A program made the translations under genes and the position numbers. Below are positions 1 through 10,412 of a stretch of DNA of 64,000 bases, in pieces. Within the stretch, counting starts at the first letter, position 1; each line of letters begins with the position of its first letter. The notes below the pieces were generated by a model, which saw only the letters and a program-made list of their open reading frames with translations, ran no database searches and was not told the DNA's origin. The stretch spans positions 372,001 through 436,000 of the forward strand of contig NZ_ANIN01000002.1 in assembly GCF_000320365.1 (NCBI RefSeq), written 5' to 3'. This DNA is from Moraxella macacae 0408225. Its GTDB lineage: Bacteria > Pseudomonadota > Gammaproteobacteria > Pseudomonadales > Moraxellaceae.

Positions 1-1666
1 TGATCCATAAGCAAATGCCAATATCCCCATTAAACAAACCTAAATGATAATCATTGGTATTAATCATAATTGGTAAACCGTGATAAAAATAATAATTATG
101 ATTAACAAGCCCTGTTTTTTGCAAAAAGATTTTTTTTAGTTGTTCGTTTAACATCTGTTTGCCTAAAATACCGTGATTGCCCGCGGTTAAAATGCGATAT
201 TGATTAAACGTCGCAAACAATTTTTTGCAATTGGTATCAAATTCATCTGTGTCTATATTTACACTATCCATATTAGTGGTTTTTTGCCAATGATTTAATA
301 AATCAAAAAATGGCTGATACGGCTGTGATAATACTTGATATAGTGTATCTGGTTGTTTAAAGGTATCTGCTTGTAATAAAGCAATTTTTTCAGGGTTTGT
401 TACTTGTAGAGTATTGGTAATTTCTAGCAAATTATCAATGTTACAAGGCTTGGCGTGGTTTAGTGCGTATTGAATGGGTTTTGCCAATTTGCCAACTTTT
501 GAGTTATCATCAAATCGCTGAGTTTCACTAAGTTCTGTACGAAATGTTTGTAAAGCTGGAATTTTGCACAAATCTGCCAATACCGATCCTGCGTCCACTG
601 CTGACAATTGATTGGCATCGCCAAGCAAAATCAACCGTCCTGTTGGTTTAATCGCATCCACAAGCTGACTTGCAAGCTCAAGCCCAAGCATAGATGCTTC
701 ATCAACAATCACCAAGTCATCAGGCAAGTGGTTGTTTTTGTGATAACGTGGCGTGCCGTGCTGTCCGATACCGAGCAATCGGTGCAAGGTTTTGGCATTT
801 TCCAGGTTAATTTTTTCACCTTTTAAACTGTTTTGGAGCGACTCTTGCATTCTTTGAGCGGCCTTGCCTGTTGGAGCGGTTAAGGCAATGGATAGTGGCT
901 GTGAGTGCGTGTGTTGCAAGCGTTTTACCAACTCCGCTACGGTAAAAGTTTTACCCGTTCCAGGCCCACCGGTAATAATACTAAACGCATAACGACTTGC
1001 CTTGTCAATTGCCTGTTGTTGTAAGGCATTGGGGGTTTTAACTGGACTTGAATCTGTATCTGTTAAATCAAGCGGTTTTATTTTTTGTGTTTTGGTTTTT
1101 TGTGTTTTGGTTTCATTTGTAAGCTGTGCTTGGCGTTTTGTCATTGCCAACAGTTGCATTGCCAGTTGATATTCAGCAAACCACTGGCGCTGTAACCAAA
1201 AAACCCACTGATTCGCCTGACGATATGCCACAATTGGCGTGTTAATCGGTGAGGGCGTATGGGTTAACTGGGTTAACTGGGTTAACCAACCATCGTTTTG
1301 CCAATTTTGTAACTTTTTTTCATCATGTTTTTTTTCATCATGTTCGGCATGTTGGCTGTGTAAGGTCAAAATCGTATCCCCATTTGCCAGTGCATTGTCC
1401 AATAAACCAAACAATTGTTGAATAGTTCTTAAATCAGATAACCGATGAATGCTTTCGGTGGGCTTATTTTCATCAAAATTTTCTAAACCTGACTGATTGT
1501 TTGGGTTTTTATGGTTAATAGCGTTTTTTGCTTGAGTCAAATTGGGGTTTAAAAGTTGTTTTTGTTGTTTGCGCAGTGCAATAAAATCGGCAATTTTATC
1601 TAAATTTAACAAGTTGTTTTTGTTGTTTGACAAGTTTTTTGACAAGTGTTTTGATGAATTGTGCAT
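1..1666 (-). CDS. recD: Exodeoxyribonuclease V subunit alpha RecD (3' part off window)
   Basis: RecD is the 5'-3' helicase subunit of RecBCD, which resects double-strand breaks and loads RecA at Chi. The frame is open from ATG at 1666 (good AGGAAA ribosome site) to the window edge, about 555 codons. Visible motifs are Walker A GGPGTGKTFT, the following TAPTGKAA, Walker B VIVDEASML, LLGDANQLSAVDAG, and FNGDIGICLW near the left edge, all typical of SF1B RecD. The N-terminal region before Walker A is Asn/Gln/Lys-rich and carries a 9-bp triplet repeat (1261-1286, TQL repeats). The start lies 28 bp after the recB stop, so the two are co-transcribed. The C-terminus is outside the window. Very sure of family. 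Confidence 0.95.
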   Translation of the reverse strand, partial: MHNSSKHLSKNLSNNKNNLLNLDKIADFIALRKQQKQLLNPNLTQAKNAINHKNPNNQSGLENFDENKPTESIHRLSDLRTIQQLFGLLDNALANGDTILTLHSQHAEHDEKKHDEKKLQNWQNDGWLTQLTQLTHTPSPINTPIVAYRQANQWVFWLQRQWFAEYQLAMQLLAMTKRQAQLTNETKTQKTKTQKIKPLDLTDTDSSPVKTPNALQQQAIDKASRYAFSIITGGPGTGKTFTVAELVKRLQHTHSQPLSIALTAPTGKAAQRMQESLQNSLKGEKINLENAKTLHRLLGIGQHGTPRYHKNNHLPDDLVIVDEASMLGLELASQLVDAIKPTGRLILLGDANQLSAVDAGSVLADLCKIPALQTFRTELSETQRFDDNSKVGKLAKPIQYALNHAKPCNIDNLLEITNTLQVTNPEKIALLQADTFKQPDTLYQVLSQPYQPFFDLLNHWQKTTNMDSVNIDTDEFDTNCKKLFATFNQYRILTAGNHGILGKQMLNEQLKKIFLQKTGLVNHNYYFYHGLPIMINTNDYHLGLFNGDIGICLWI

Positions 1667-1694
1667 AATGTTTCCTAATTGGGTTTTCATGGGT

Positions 1695-4600
1695 TTAACC
1701 GAACAATTGATCCAATTTTATTACCATAGCACTTGGAATTTGCCAAACATATTGTCCGGTTTTAGGATTATTTGGCGACATGCCACGCAAAAAAGCATAC
1801 TCTACCCCACCCAAATGTGTCTCAATATCATAATTTGTTACATGCAAACGCAAAAAACGGTGCAATGCCACTTGGTAAATCAGTGCTTGTAACCAATAAT
1901 GGTGTTCATTCATCGCATTTTCTAATGATTTTTGTTGGTAATTATCAAAGGTTGTACCCAAAAAGTTACTTTTATAGTCAAGCACATAATATTTACCCTG
2001 ATGTTGATACAACAAATCAATCTCGCCTTTTAAATATTGCCAAACGGTGTCTTTTGGATTTTGCAGGTATAATGGTTTGTTGTATTGGTCAAATAATGCG
2101 TTTACTTCATTAAAATCTAAATTATTTTTTAAGTATAATTCAAACCCCATTTCGGTTTTTTTGTGATTTTGGGCAATATCTGCCAAACAAATGCACGCTT
2201 GTTTATTTACATATGTTGGTGCTGCCAAGGGTGTGTGCATGATATCATTAAGCCAATTTACCAAATTTATGTAATCAAGCTGAAAAGTTGGCCCGCTGGC
2301 GTGGTTTACGTTGTTGGTGTTTAAAGCAGAAAAGTTTAGAGTAGAAAAATATTTATCAGGCATGCTGTATGCACGCAATTCTTTGTCAATGATGGCTTGT
2401 ATATTAACAGCACTGCGATCGTTTTTGGATAAATTCATCAAATTTTCTAACACACTGTGCAAAAATGTCCCGGCGGTTGTGCCTTTTTCAAAAGTAAAGC
2501 GAATGTCTAAATTTGCTTGATTGTTCATGTCCGATTCAATGTCAGACTCAATTGCAATATTTTCATCGTCTTTTAATTGCAATAAATCGGATTCTTGTGT
2601 GTTTAGATTTTGTGCTGAAAATTTTTGTGCTGAGTATTTGGCTAAATTGGTAAAACTGGTTGATTGCCAATTTACAAAATTGGCTTGTTTGATTTTTTTA
2701 TCAAAATAATCTTGATAATCTGATAAATTTTTTGGGGTTTTTGGGGTTGGTTTGGCATGATGAGTGAAGTTTAGGTTTGGTTTTTGTTGTTTTTGGATAG
2801 TTGCTAGATATTTGTTTAGGTCATGTTGTGGATCTTTGGTATCAATCACATTAACCGTTGTAGATAGCCGTTCATGCAGATGAAATGCTTTGATGTCTTT
2901 TTTATCGCCAATATCTGCCAAAAATGGTTTTAACGGCGTATAATGATTGCTGTTGCTGGCGGTTGCCTTAACCACAATGTAAATACGTTCTCTGGCTCTG
3001 GTTAATGCCACATACATCAAACGTAAGCGTTCTTCATATAAATCTTGCATCTCTTCATCGGCAAAATTTTTGTTGTGATTGTTTTTAACGGCGGATAAAT
3101 GTCGACGGTTTAATAAAGTCTGATGGTTTAAATGCTCATGATTTTTGGGCGTGTCATTTTTATCCGTATACAGGTTTTTATCCGTGTACAAGTACAAATG
3201 CACCGATTGGGTTTTTGGCAGATTGTCAGTTAATCCAAGTACAAACACGATGCCAAATTCCAAGCCTTTAGATTGGTGAATGGTCATTAATTGTACGCCC
3301 ATTTCAGTGGACAGACGTTGTTGCAAAAATTTATCGTCAACTGGTTTGGTTTGCACTTGTTCGCAAAACCATTCTAACAACTGATGATCGCCCGCCATAC
3401 CGCCAAATTCAGTGGTAATTTGTTCATTGATAATATCCAATAATTGACGTAAATCAATCAAAAACCGCTCGCCTTTTTCATGACTTGCCAATCGTTGCCA
3501 AACGGTTAACTCGGTCTGATGTGGCAATGTGTTTTGTTGATTAAACAGCCATTGCACAGCGACTAAAAACCCTTGTTTTTGCCATTTTTGTGATGCTTCA
3601 TTTAATTGTGCTTGTAGCTTATTTAAAATTTTTAAGTTTTGGGTCAATTCGCCTTGATCTTCATCGATGGATTGAAACAATTGGTTGATATCCTTTAACC
3701 GAAGCTGATAAAAATGCGACATCAACACAGTGCGCAGCTTATCGGTTTGATACGGTGTTAGCAGTAACGACATTAAATTTAGCAAATCGTGGCTTATTTT
3801 ATCAGCAAAAATACTCTGACTGCCACCGCGCATGGTTGCAATACCAAATTGGTTAAATTTACGCTCAATTTGATCTAAATATTTGTTTTTATTTGCCAAA
3901 ATACAGATATCAGACAGATTTAATGGGCGTTTGTTTGGTTGATTGTCGGTTTTTTCAAGCATAAAAAGTCGGTTGCTTAACGGTGCATCGTTGTCAAACC
4001 ACGCTAAAATCTGTGCCAAAACTACGTCAGATTCTTGTACATAATCAATATCTTCGTCATTTTCGTCATTTTGTTGGTTGGTATCTGTTGGAAAAGGTTC
4101 GTGATGACTGATTTGCAAATAGTTAATCGTTTGCACGGATTTATCAGCCACAGACTCATCATGCACAAGCTCGGCGGTTGTTCTATCGGCATCAATTTTA
4201 TGATAATAAATTTCATCGCCCATTCGACTTGGCAACAATTTATCGTGTATATGTAAGTTATCGTGTATATTTAAGTTATCGTTTTTACCCATATTTTGGT
4301 TGTCAAGCACACCATACCAAGCATTTAAACTGTCAATTAAGGCCTTAGATGAACGGCGGTTAATGGTTAATTGTTTGGGTTTTTCAGGAAATAAAGATTT
4401 TAACGCGGTATAATTTTGCACATCACCGCCACGAAAACCATAAATTGCCTGTTTTGGATCGCCTACCAACAACAAAAAACCGCCATCGGTGTTAACACGC
4501 CCATCTTCATTGTTGTTATCCAAATAAATCCGTTTAATAAGCAGGGCTTGTTCGGTATTAATGTCTTGCGATTCATCAATTAATGCCACAGGATATTGGT

Positions 4601-6002
4601 GGCGGATATATCGGGCAAGAGCGTTGCCTTGCGAACCGTCTAAAGCGTGGTTTAATTTTGCCAATTGTAATGAAAACGTGGTAAGCCCTTTGGCTTCAAG
4701 CACATTTGGTAAATGTTCACGCACATAACGGCTAATAAATTGGCTAAAATAGGTATTTAGTTGTTCTTTATAATTATTTAAGCGTACCTGATAATCATAC
4801 AACAATGCCAAATCATGCAAAAACACCAAATCTGTTTTTTTAACCGAAGCTGCTTTGTTAAACACCGATTTGTCGTTAAATTTAAACGCATGCAATGTCT
4901 GCAATAATTCTTTGGTTTCTTTGTTTGTTTCAAATTTTGCCAATTGAGCCAATGTATCTGTGGTGGTTTTAAGTGCTTGTTGCACAACTTTAATTTGGCT
5001 AAATTTTTTATAAACATGCCCACTTTTGTTTAAACCCAAATTGTCTTTATTGCTTTCATCAAAAGCATCACTTGCATAGTCAACAATCCGTTGACGCAGC
5101 CCATCAATGCCTGCCAAATCCAAAACTGGCATTGTCATGACATCGATCGGAGCGGTATAAAAATTTAACGCCCTATCTACTACTTTACGATAATCCTCCA
5201 CGCTTTGTAAGCTGTCTTGCACCTTTTGATAAACCACTGGAAATTTGTAATGTTGCTGATACAAATACGCCAAAAAACCGCGCATTTCATCATTTATCAT
5301 GCCTTGAATGATACCAGTTACATCGTTGCTAATTTTGATTTGGTCGGAAAATCCTGTTTCACTGCTAAATTCACGCAACCACTTTTGGCATAAACTGTCA
5401 AGCGTGCCAACAAACAATCTGGCTAATTGATTTAACGCAAGTTGAGTGCGTTTTAATGCCAAACTAAAATCCAGTTTTTTGGCATTATTTGTCAACATTT
5501 GTTTTAAAATATACGCCACCAAATATGCATTCACCGGATCGTGATACCTGTCTTTAATGTCTTGTTTGGTTAAAAATGCCTCAAAATCGGAGTCAAACTT
5601 AGCAAAAAACAACTGCCAACTCTGTGCAAGTACTGGTTCTTCGATCAAATTTTGTTGGGTTTGTAAACTGTTTGCGTATTTATCAGTCATTTTTTGATAA
5701 ATATTGCCAAAATCTTCACCAGTAAAAGCAACCAATACTTGATAAAAATCTTGCAAACGTCCGCGGATACGCTCTTGCATTTCGGTCGCTGCACTGCGTG
5801 TAAAGGTTGTTGCGATGATTTTTTCACAAGGATAACCTTGCTCTACAATTAAACGCAACACAATTCCGGTTAATGTCCATGTTTTGCCCGTGCCTGCCGA
5901 TGCTTCAATCAAATGCCGCCCTGATAATGACAAATTTACCGCTGGGGCTGGCTTGTCTTTTTCGTTTCTGTCTTTTTCATTTATCGTTTGTTCGTCTGTC
6001 AT
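1695..6002 (-). CDS. recB: Exodeoxyribonuclease V subunit beta RecB
   Basis: RecB is the 3'-5' helicase and nuclease subunit of RecBCD. SF1A helicase motifs are in order: Walker A ASAGTGKTWT (about residues 34-43), LIDESQD (about 472), GDPKQAIYGFRGGD, MTIHQSKGLEF (about 907) and LMYVALTRARERI. The C-terminal nuclease shows GEIDLLY followed by LDYKSNFLG (about 1341), the Mg-binding Asp and Lys of the RecB nuclease. At 1435 aa it is longer than the E. coli protein (1180 aa). The extra length is Asn/Lys/His-rich inserts, several made of tandem-duplicated 18-bp units (near 3165-3200 and 4240-4280). ATG at 6002 has an AGGAAGAG ribosome site. It lies 75 bp after recC and 28 bp before recD. Confidence 0.96.
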   Translation of the reverse strand: MTDEQTINEKDRNEKDKPAPAVNLSLSGRHLIEASAGTGKTWTLTGIVLRLIVEQGYPCEKIIATTFTRSAATEMQERIRGRLQDFYQVLVAFTGEDFGNIYQKMTDKYANSLQTQQNLIEEPVLAQSWQLFFAKFDSDFEAFLTKQDIKDRYHDPVNAYLVAYILKQMLTNNAKKLDFSLALKRTQLALNQLARLFVGTLDSLCQKWLREFSSETGFSDQIKISNDVTGIIQGMINDEMRGFLAYLYQQHYKFPVVYQKVQDSLQSVEDYRKVVDRALNFYTAPIDVMTMPVLDLAGIDGLRQRIVDYASDAFDESNKDNLGLNKSGHVYKKFSQIKVVQQALKTTTDTLAQLAKFETNKETKELLQTLHAFKFNDKSVFNKAASVKKTDLVFLHDLALLYDYQVRLNNYKEQLNTYFSQFISRYVREHLPNVLEAKGLTTFSLQLAKLNHALDGSQGNALARYIRHQYPVALIDESQDINTEQALLIKRIYLDNNNEDGRVNTDGGFLLLVGDPKQAIYGFRGGDVQNYTALKSLFPEKPKQLTINRRSSKALIDSLNAWYGVLDNQNMGKNDNLNIHDNLHIHDKLLPSRMGDEIYYHKIDADRTTAELVHDESVADKSVQTINYLQISHHEPFPTDTNQQNDENDEDIDYVQESDVVLAQILAWFDNDAPLSNRLFMLEKTDNQPNKRPLNLSDICILANKNKYLDQIERKFNQFGIATMRGGSQSIFADKISHDLLNLMSLLLTPYQTDKLRTVLMSHFYQLRLKDINQLFQSIDEDQGELTQNLKILNKLQAQLNEASQKWQKQGFLVAVQWLFNQQNTLPHQTELTVWQRLASHEKGERFLIDLRQLLDIINEQITTEFGGMAGDHQLLEWFCEQVQTKPVDDKFLQQRLSTEMGVQLMTIHQSKGLEFGIVFVLGLTDNLPKTQSVHLYLYTDKNLYTDKNDTPKNHEHLNHQTLLNRRHLSAVKNNHNKNFADEEMQDLYEERLRLMYVALTRARERIYIVVKATASNSNHYTPLKPFLADIGDKKDIKAFHLHERLSTTVNVIDTKDPQHDLNKYLATIQKQQKPNLNFTHHAKPTPKTPKNLSDYQDYFDKKIKQANFVNWQSTSFTNLAKYSAQKFSAQNLNTQESDLLQLKDDENIAIESDIESDMNNQANLDIRFTFEKGTTAGTFLHSVLENLMNLSKNDRSAVNIQAIIDKELRAYSMPDKYFSTLNFSALNTNNVNHASGPTFQLDYINLVNWLNDIMHTPLAAPTYVNKQACICLADIAQNHKKTEMGFELYLKNNLDFNEVNALFDQYNKPLYLQNPKDTVWQYLKGEIDLLYQHQGKYYVLDYKSNFLGTTFDNYQQKSLENAMNEHHYWLQALIYQVALHRFLRLHVTNYDIETHLGGVEYAFLRGMSPNNPKTGQYVWQIPSAMVIKLDQLFG

Positions 6003-6077
6003 TTGCTCTTCCTAATTTTTTTTAAATTTTTTAAATTTTTTCAATAAACCAATTTTTAACTAAAATAACATATAAAC

Positions 6078-9000
6078 TTATTTAATCAATTTGGCTTGTT
6101 CGCCAATGTCAATTAAATGATCTTGCAATGGCTGATACAACCATGCAGCCAAACTTTGCAAAAAGGGTAAAATCACCGTCGGTTTTTGCTCACCAATTAA
6201 CAACTGCCACAATTCAAAATCAAAATTTTCAACCGTGTTGTAAGATTGATAATTGCCAGCGATCCAGTTTTTAATCAAATCCCCTACTGTTTTGGCTGTA
6301 TCTTGTTTGGCTAAATAAGTTAATGTCGTCGCAGGCGGTAATATTAGTAACTGGCAACGGCTTAATTGCCAAAACATCAGCCAATCTTGTAGCCATGTAT
6401 AAGCCAATTGCCACTGAATGGCGGGTAAATACAAGGTTTTGCCTTGGTATTGCCATAATGAAAAACCGTGTTGCTCCATCACTTGTTGTTGACTGGTTTT
6501 TCGCACCACTTGCCAACATAAATGTTGCAGCCAAAATGCCAACTGATGTCTTTGCGATCCTTTATTTGGCAAATAATTCAGCCAATAGCCGTTGTTATCG
6601 TTTATATTATTAGCATTTGGTAAATTGGCGGTTATGGTGATATGTTGCACCATGCTTTGTTGTAAGTGGTTGTCATTTTCATAAAAACTACCATCATCAT
6701 TTAAACCAATAACTTCAAGGCTTAAGGTTTGTGCTTGCGTTTTTGTGATTAAACCTGTTAGCCAATTTTTAGAATTTGTGTTAAAATTTTGTTTTGCTTT
6801 GGTTTGTAGGTTTTTAAGGGTTATAAAAGTTGGTTTTTCATTGCTTAGGCTATTATTAACGTGCTGTTCGTTGATGCGTTGTAATTGTTGATAAAAATCC
6901 TGCATTGCCTGTTGCAACTCATTTTCTTGTTGCCACAAAGCCTGATAACGATTTACCCCTGAGGGCAAAATGTCGTTAAATGCCAACGCAGATGTTGACA
7001 ATAACTGCTTCGCGTTAACATCTGTACCCTTAGCATCTGCATCTTTGACATCTGTATCTGACACATTAAAACCTGCAATTAACGCCTCATTGAGCTGATA
7101 TTTACCTAAAGCATTCAAATTTAGACTTTCGTAGGCTTCATCGATCTGGGCAAAACGGTGGGTAAATAATTTTTGGGCATGAATAAAACTTTGTGCAGGA
7201 TTTTGTCCGGCACCAATCAATTGGCTTAATTTAATAAACTGCACCTTGCTATGATTGTTGCTGTTATGGTTTTTGCTTTTGGTATCACCTTGCACGCTGT
7301 GCAACTGGCTTAAAGCCGGGCGTTGTCGCTGCCAGTTTTGTAGCCATTGGTTCAGATCGGATTTTTGCCACAAATTTACCTTATTGGTTTTGGCAAAATT
7401 GTTAACATACAAACCATCAGAAGAATGGTGCAAAGCGTGGTATAACTGATACCAAATTTTAGCAGGCGGAGCGGTTGCCATTTTTTGTTGCCAAAACGCA
7501 TTTTTTGACAATGTATCTTCTTGTAAAAAATGACTAAAATAACCCTCATCAAAGGGCAATACCTGATGCCAAGTTACAAAATAATCCAACACTTGTTTGG
7601 TAAAATTTTTGGTTAAATTTTCGGTTAAGGTTTCACTTTGCCAGGTTTGATTTTGCAAAAAACCAAGCAATTCCTGCACAGGCGTGGCAGGCAAATGTTC
7701 GTGAGTATCACTCATACTTTTGTAGTTATAAAACAACCAACACGCCTGCCGTGCACACAAAATTGCATCTAAAAACGCACCCAAATCATCATCTTCGCGA
7801 AATCTATCACCGCGTTTACCAATACCCGCTTGCATCAAATTATAGCGACTTGGTGGCTCTTGTTGTGGAAATTCACTTAAATTTAAATTAAGCATTACTA
7901 CCAATTTATACGGAATATTACGCACCGTACCAATACGTGCAAAGGTAATCATGCCTGACGGTTCGGCACGCACTTGTTGTGTAAGCAGAGCTTCATCAAT
8001 GCCATACAACACAAAGTTTAAATTCAAAGTCAAATTTAAGTGATTGGCTTTAAGTTGGCTTTTGATTTGGTTTTGAGCAACAAAAATAGTTTTCCATGCT
8101 TGAGTTTGTTTAAAAACATTAAATTTATCTTGCATTAAATTTTCAATATCGTTTAACCAATGGTAAACAGACTTTTTAACACCCAATAAATACCTATTTT
8201 GCTGCAAGGTTTGATAAATATCACACAGAGCAATCACAATTGGCTTATCACTGAAACTTAAGCCTGCCAACGGTTGGATAGCTTCTATATCACCTGCCAA
8301 ATTTTGATACTCACCAAAACGCACTGCTTGGCTGTTTGGCATAAGCAGTCCTGCCACCAATCTTTCAAGTGCATACGCAAAAGTATATCGATAATCATCG
8401 TCATGACTGTGTAAGGTTTGGCATAAATGCATTTCGTCAAAACCGCGCACAAATCCTGCGTTTTTTAACAATTCACAACCGCGACGCATTTGTTCAGCAC
8501 TTAACCCAAAACTTTCATACATCGGTGCCAACATCAACCAATCACACACATCGGCACAGTGAAACCTTGCACCCACTTGGTTTAATAACGTATAGTAACC
8601 CATAACCGCATGCCAAAGCTGATTAACCGCTTGGCTGGCCACGCCTGTAACTTTCGCAGGAAGTGTAAAACCATCTGCACCCTTACCCTTTGGAAAAATC
8701 GCCTCAATGGCAGTACGTTGCTGTTCAATATTAGGCAACAGCACCAAAATATCTGACAATTGTCGTCTTGTGTCTTGATTAAGCCACGCCACAATTTGCC
8801 CGCGCAACACCTCCAGTTGTCGCACCATACTATGACAAGCATGCACCGCCAAACTGTTGTCAATTCTGTTGTCAATTTGATGCAATTGCCATGGCAGATT
8901 GGGTTTAATCCGCTCTTCGTATTTGCGTTTTTGTTGCAATTTGTCATTATCTTTGACAATTTGTAACAATTCAGTAACTTTTTGTGCCGTCTCGGTTTCA

Positions 9001-10208
9001 TCAAGCATCAAAATATCTTGTTGCAATTGGGCTAACACACTGGTTGACTGCGTTTCTTCTACAAAATCATCTTGCCAAATTGTAAGAAAACCTTGATCGT
9101 CATCATTGCCTGACAAATTTGCAAGCAGAGCAAACACCTCGCGAGATTGTTTACCAAATCTTGACAACAAACTATGACCGTAATCTTTTAAATCAATGGC
9201 ATCTGGATTGGTTAATTGTTGCTGCAAAAACCAATTTTTATCCACGATATCCGCCCAAAACTGCTCCGATGGGTTAAAATGCAACAAGGTTACAGGCATA
9301 TATCGACTTAATTTACGCAACTCATCTAACTCATTTGGTGGCAACTGTTGCACAGTAAACAAAATCGCTTGTTTTGGCAAAGCGTGTTGTTCAATGCCTT
9401 GTTCAATTGTTTGCCAAAAGTTTTTTTGTAATTGTTGGCGTTTTTTATAAGTTGCATCAAAAAATTGACACCACAAAAACCGCTGGGCTTGCTCTAAATT
9501 TTCATAATGCTCTTGCAACCAATCAGGTGTTTTGGTATCGTAGTGTTGTAATTTGCTTTGGAAAATATCTTTTTTGGCAATCAATTCTGCCACATTGACT
9601 TTTTCACCCCTACCCCACAAAAAAAGCCACTCGCTACGATACGTCATATAACGATTTAGCATGCCTGCCATCTCACCTGCAAACTGCCAAAACCGCCGCT
9701 CCAGCGATTGAGTTTTGTTGTGCGATTCTTGAGTGGTTTTGGTAAAAGTGGTTTTGGTAAAATTAGCACTTGGTGGTTTTTCTGCTTGTGCATCAGCAAG
9801 CATAGGTTCAATAAAACCAAACAGTGGGTGGGTTTTATCGTTAACAATCTGCGTATGTTGTGCCAACAAATATGAAAAAATCTGCCATTGCATGACATTT
9901 TTTGACAAAGGAGCTTCATCAGACACATTTTTTAACACTTTTTTTAATAATTGCCAATAAAAACGCCCCCAAAACTCCGTTGTGATTAACGTACTAATGC
10001 CAAACGCATTTGCCACTTGTTTTTTTAGCCAATCGCCCATAACTTGAGAGGGCACAATGACATAAAACGGCTCAAAAATCGAGTGCTCATTGATAGATTG
10101 TTGATATAACCTTAAAAAATTTTCAAGCAATTTTTCAATTTTATTGCTTTGGATAATGTTAAAGCCTGTTTTTGGTGTTGATGGGGTGAAATGCTTCATA
10201 AATGCCAC
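6078..10208 (-). CDS. recC: Exodeoxyribonuclease V subunit gamma RecC
   Basis: RecC is the scaffold and Chi-recognition subunit of RecBCD. Supporting features are the opening of family type (FNIIQSNKIEKLLENF, then the VPSQVMGDWLK segment), a conserved inactive-helicase core (RIGTVRNIPYKLVVMLNL; FREDDDLGAFLDAIL) and its position directly upstream of recB. At 1376 aa it exceeds E. coli RecC (1122 aa). As in RecB, short duplicated coding segments (for example FTKTTFTKTT, QIDNRIDNS) account for part of this. The start is either GTG 10208 or the in-frame ATG at 10199; neither has a clear ribosome site. It is the first gene of recC-recB-recD, with its promoter in 10209-10412. No ptrA lies between recC and recB, unlike Enterobacteria. 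Confidence 0.93.
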   Translation of the reverse strand: MAFMKHFTPSTPKTGFNIIQSNKIEKLLENFLRLYQQSINEHSIFEPFYVIVPSQVMGDWLKKQVANAFGISTLITTEFWGRFYWQLLKKVLKNVSDEAPLSKNVMQWQIFSYLLAQHTQIVNDKTHPLFGFIEPMLADAQAEKPPSANFTKTTFTKTTQESHNKTQSLERRFWQFAGEMAGMLNRYMTYRSEWLFLWGRGEKVNVAELIAKKDIFQSKLQHYDTKTPDWLQEHYENLEQAQRFLWCQFFDATYKKRQQLQKNFWQTIEQGIEQHALPKQAILFTVQQLPPNELDELRKLSRYMPVTLLHFNPSEQFWADIVDKNWFLQQQLTNPDAIDLKDYGHSLLSRFGKQSREVFALLANLSGNDDDQGFLTIWQDDFVEETQSTSVLAQLQQDILMLDETETAQKVTELLQIVKDNDKLQQKRKYEERIKPNLPWQLHQIDNRIDNSLAVHACHSMVRQLEVLRGQIVAWLNQDTRRQLSDILVLLPNIEQQRTAIEAIFPKGKGADGFTLPAKVTGVASQAVNQLWHAVMGYYTLLNQVGARFHCADVCDWLMLAPMYESFGLSAEQMRRGCELLKNAGFVRGFDEMHLCQTLHSHDDDYRYTFAYALERLVAGLLMPNSQAVRFGEYQNLAGDIEAIQPLAGLSFSDKPIVIALCDIYQTLQQNRYLLGVKKSVYHWLNDIENLMQDKFNVFKQTQAWKTIFVAQNQIKSQLKANHLNLTLNLNFVLYGIDEALLTQQVRAEPSGMITFARIGTVRNIPYKLVVMLNLNLSEFPQQEPPSRYNLMQAGIGKRGDRFREDDDLGAFLDAILCARQACWLFYNYKSMSDTHEHLPATPVQELLGFLQNQTWQSETLTENLTKNFTKQVLDYFVTWHQVLPFDEGYFSHFLQEDTLSKNAFWQQKMATAPPAKIWYQLYHALHHSSDGLYVNNFAKTNKVNLWQKSDLNQWLQNWQRQRPALSQLHSVQGDTKSKNHNSNNHSKVQFIKLSQLIGAGQNPAQSFIHAQKLFTHRFAQIDEAYESLNLNALGKYQLNEALIAGFNVSDTDVKDADAKGTDVNAKQLLSTSALAFNDILPSGVNRYQALWQQENELQQAMQDFYQQLQRINEQHVNNSLSNEKPTFITLKNLQTKAKQNFNTNSKNWLTGLITKTQAQTLSLEVIGLNDDGSFYENDNHLQQSMVQHITITANLPNANNINDNNGYWLNYLPNKGSQRHQLAFWLQHLCWQVVRKTSQQQVMEQHGFSLWQYQGKTLYLPAIQWQLAYTWLQDWLMFWQLSRCQLLILPPATTLTYLAKQDTAKTVGDLIKNWIAGNYQSYNTVENFDFELWQLLIGEQKPTVILPFLQSLAAWLYQPLQDHLIDIGEQAKLIK

Positions 10209-10412
10209 TTTTTTGTCTAATTTTTGTACTTATAATGTACTTATAACTTGCAATAAGTCGTTAAAACCATATCAAAATTATAAATTATAACACGTTAAAA
10301 TTATAACATGTTAAAAACATGTTAATCAGATAGCTTCTGTTAATTCTTACCAAACTGTGCTACATTATTAGTTTAACCAATTTTAATGACAACCAACCAA
10401 CGGAAAAACACC
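10209..10412. promoter_or_regulatory. Divergent promoter region recC / Pro-Gln repeat protein
   Basis: This 204-bp AT-rich spacer serves recC leftwards and the gene at 10413 rightwards. On the plus strand an extended -10 (TGC then TACATT, 10358-10366) lies about 50 bp before the start, with only a weak -35. It also holds a tandem TGTACTTATAA duplication (about 10227-10249) and paired AACATGTTAA-type palindromes (about 10305-10325) that could be operators. None of these is confirmed. Confidence 0.4.

Noticed and set aside
43-55. AATGATAATCATT, a Fur-box-like palindrome
   Set aside because: It lies well inside the recD coding sequence with no promoter nearby, and the flanks do not fit the 19-bp consensus.
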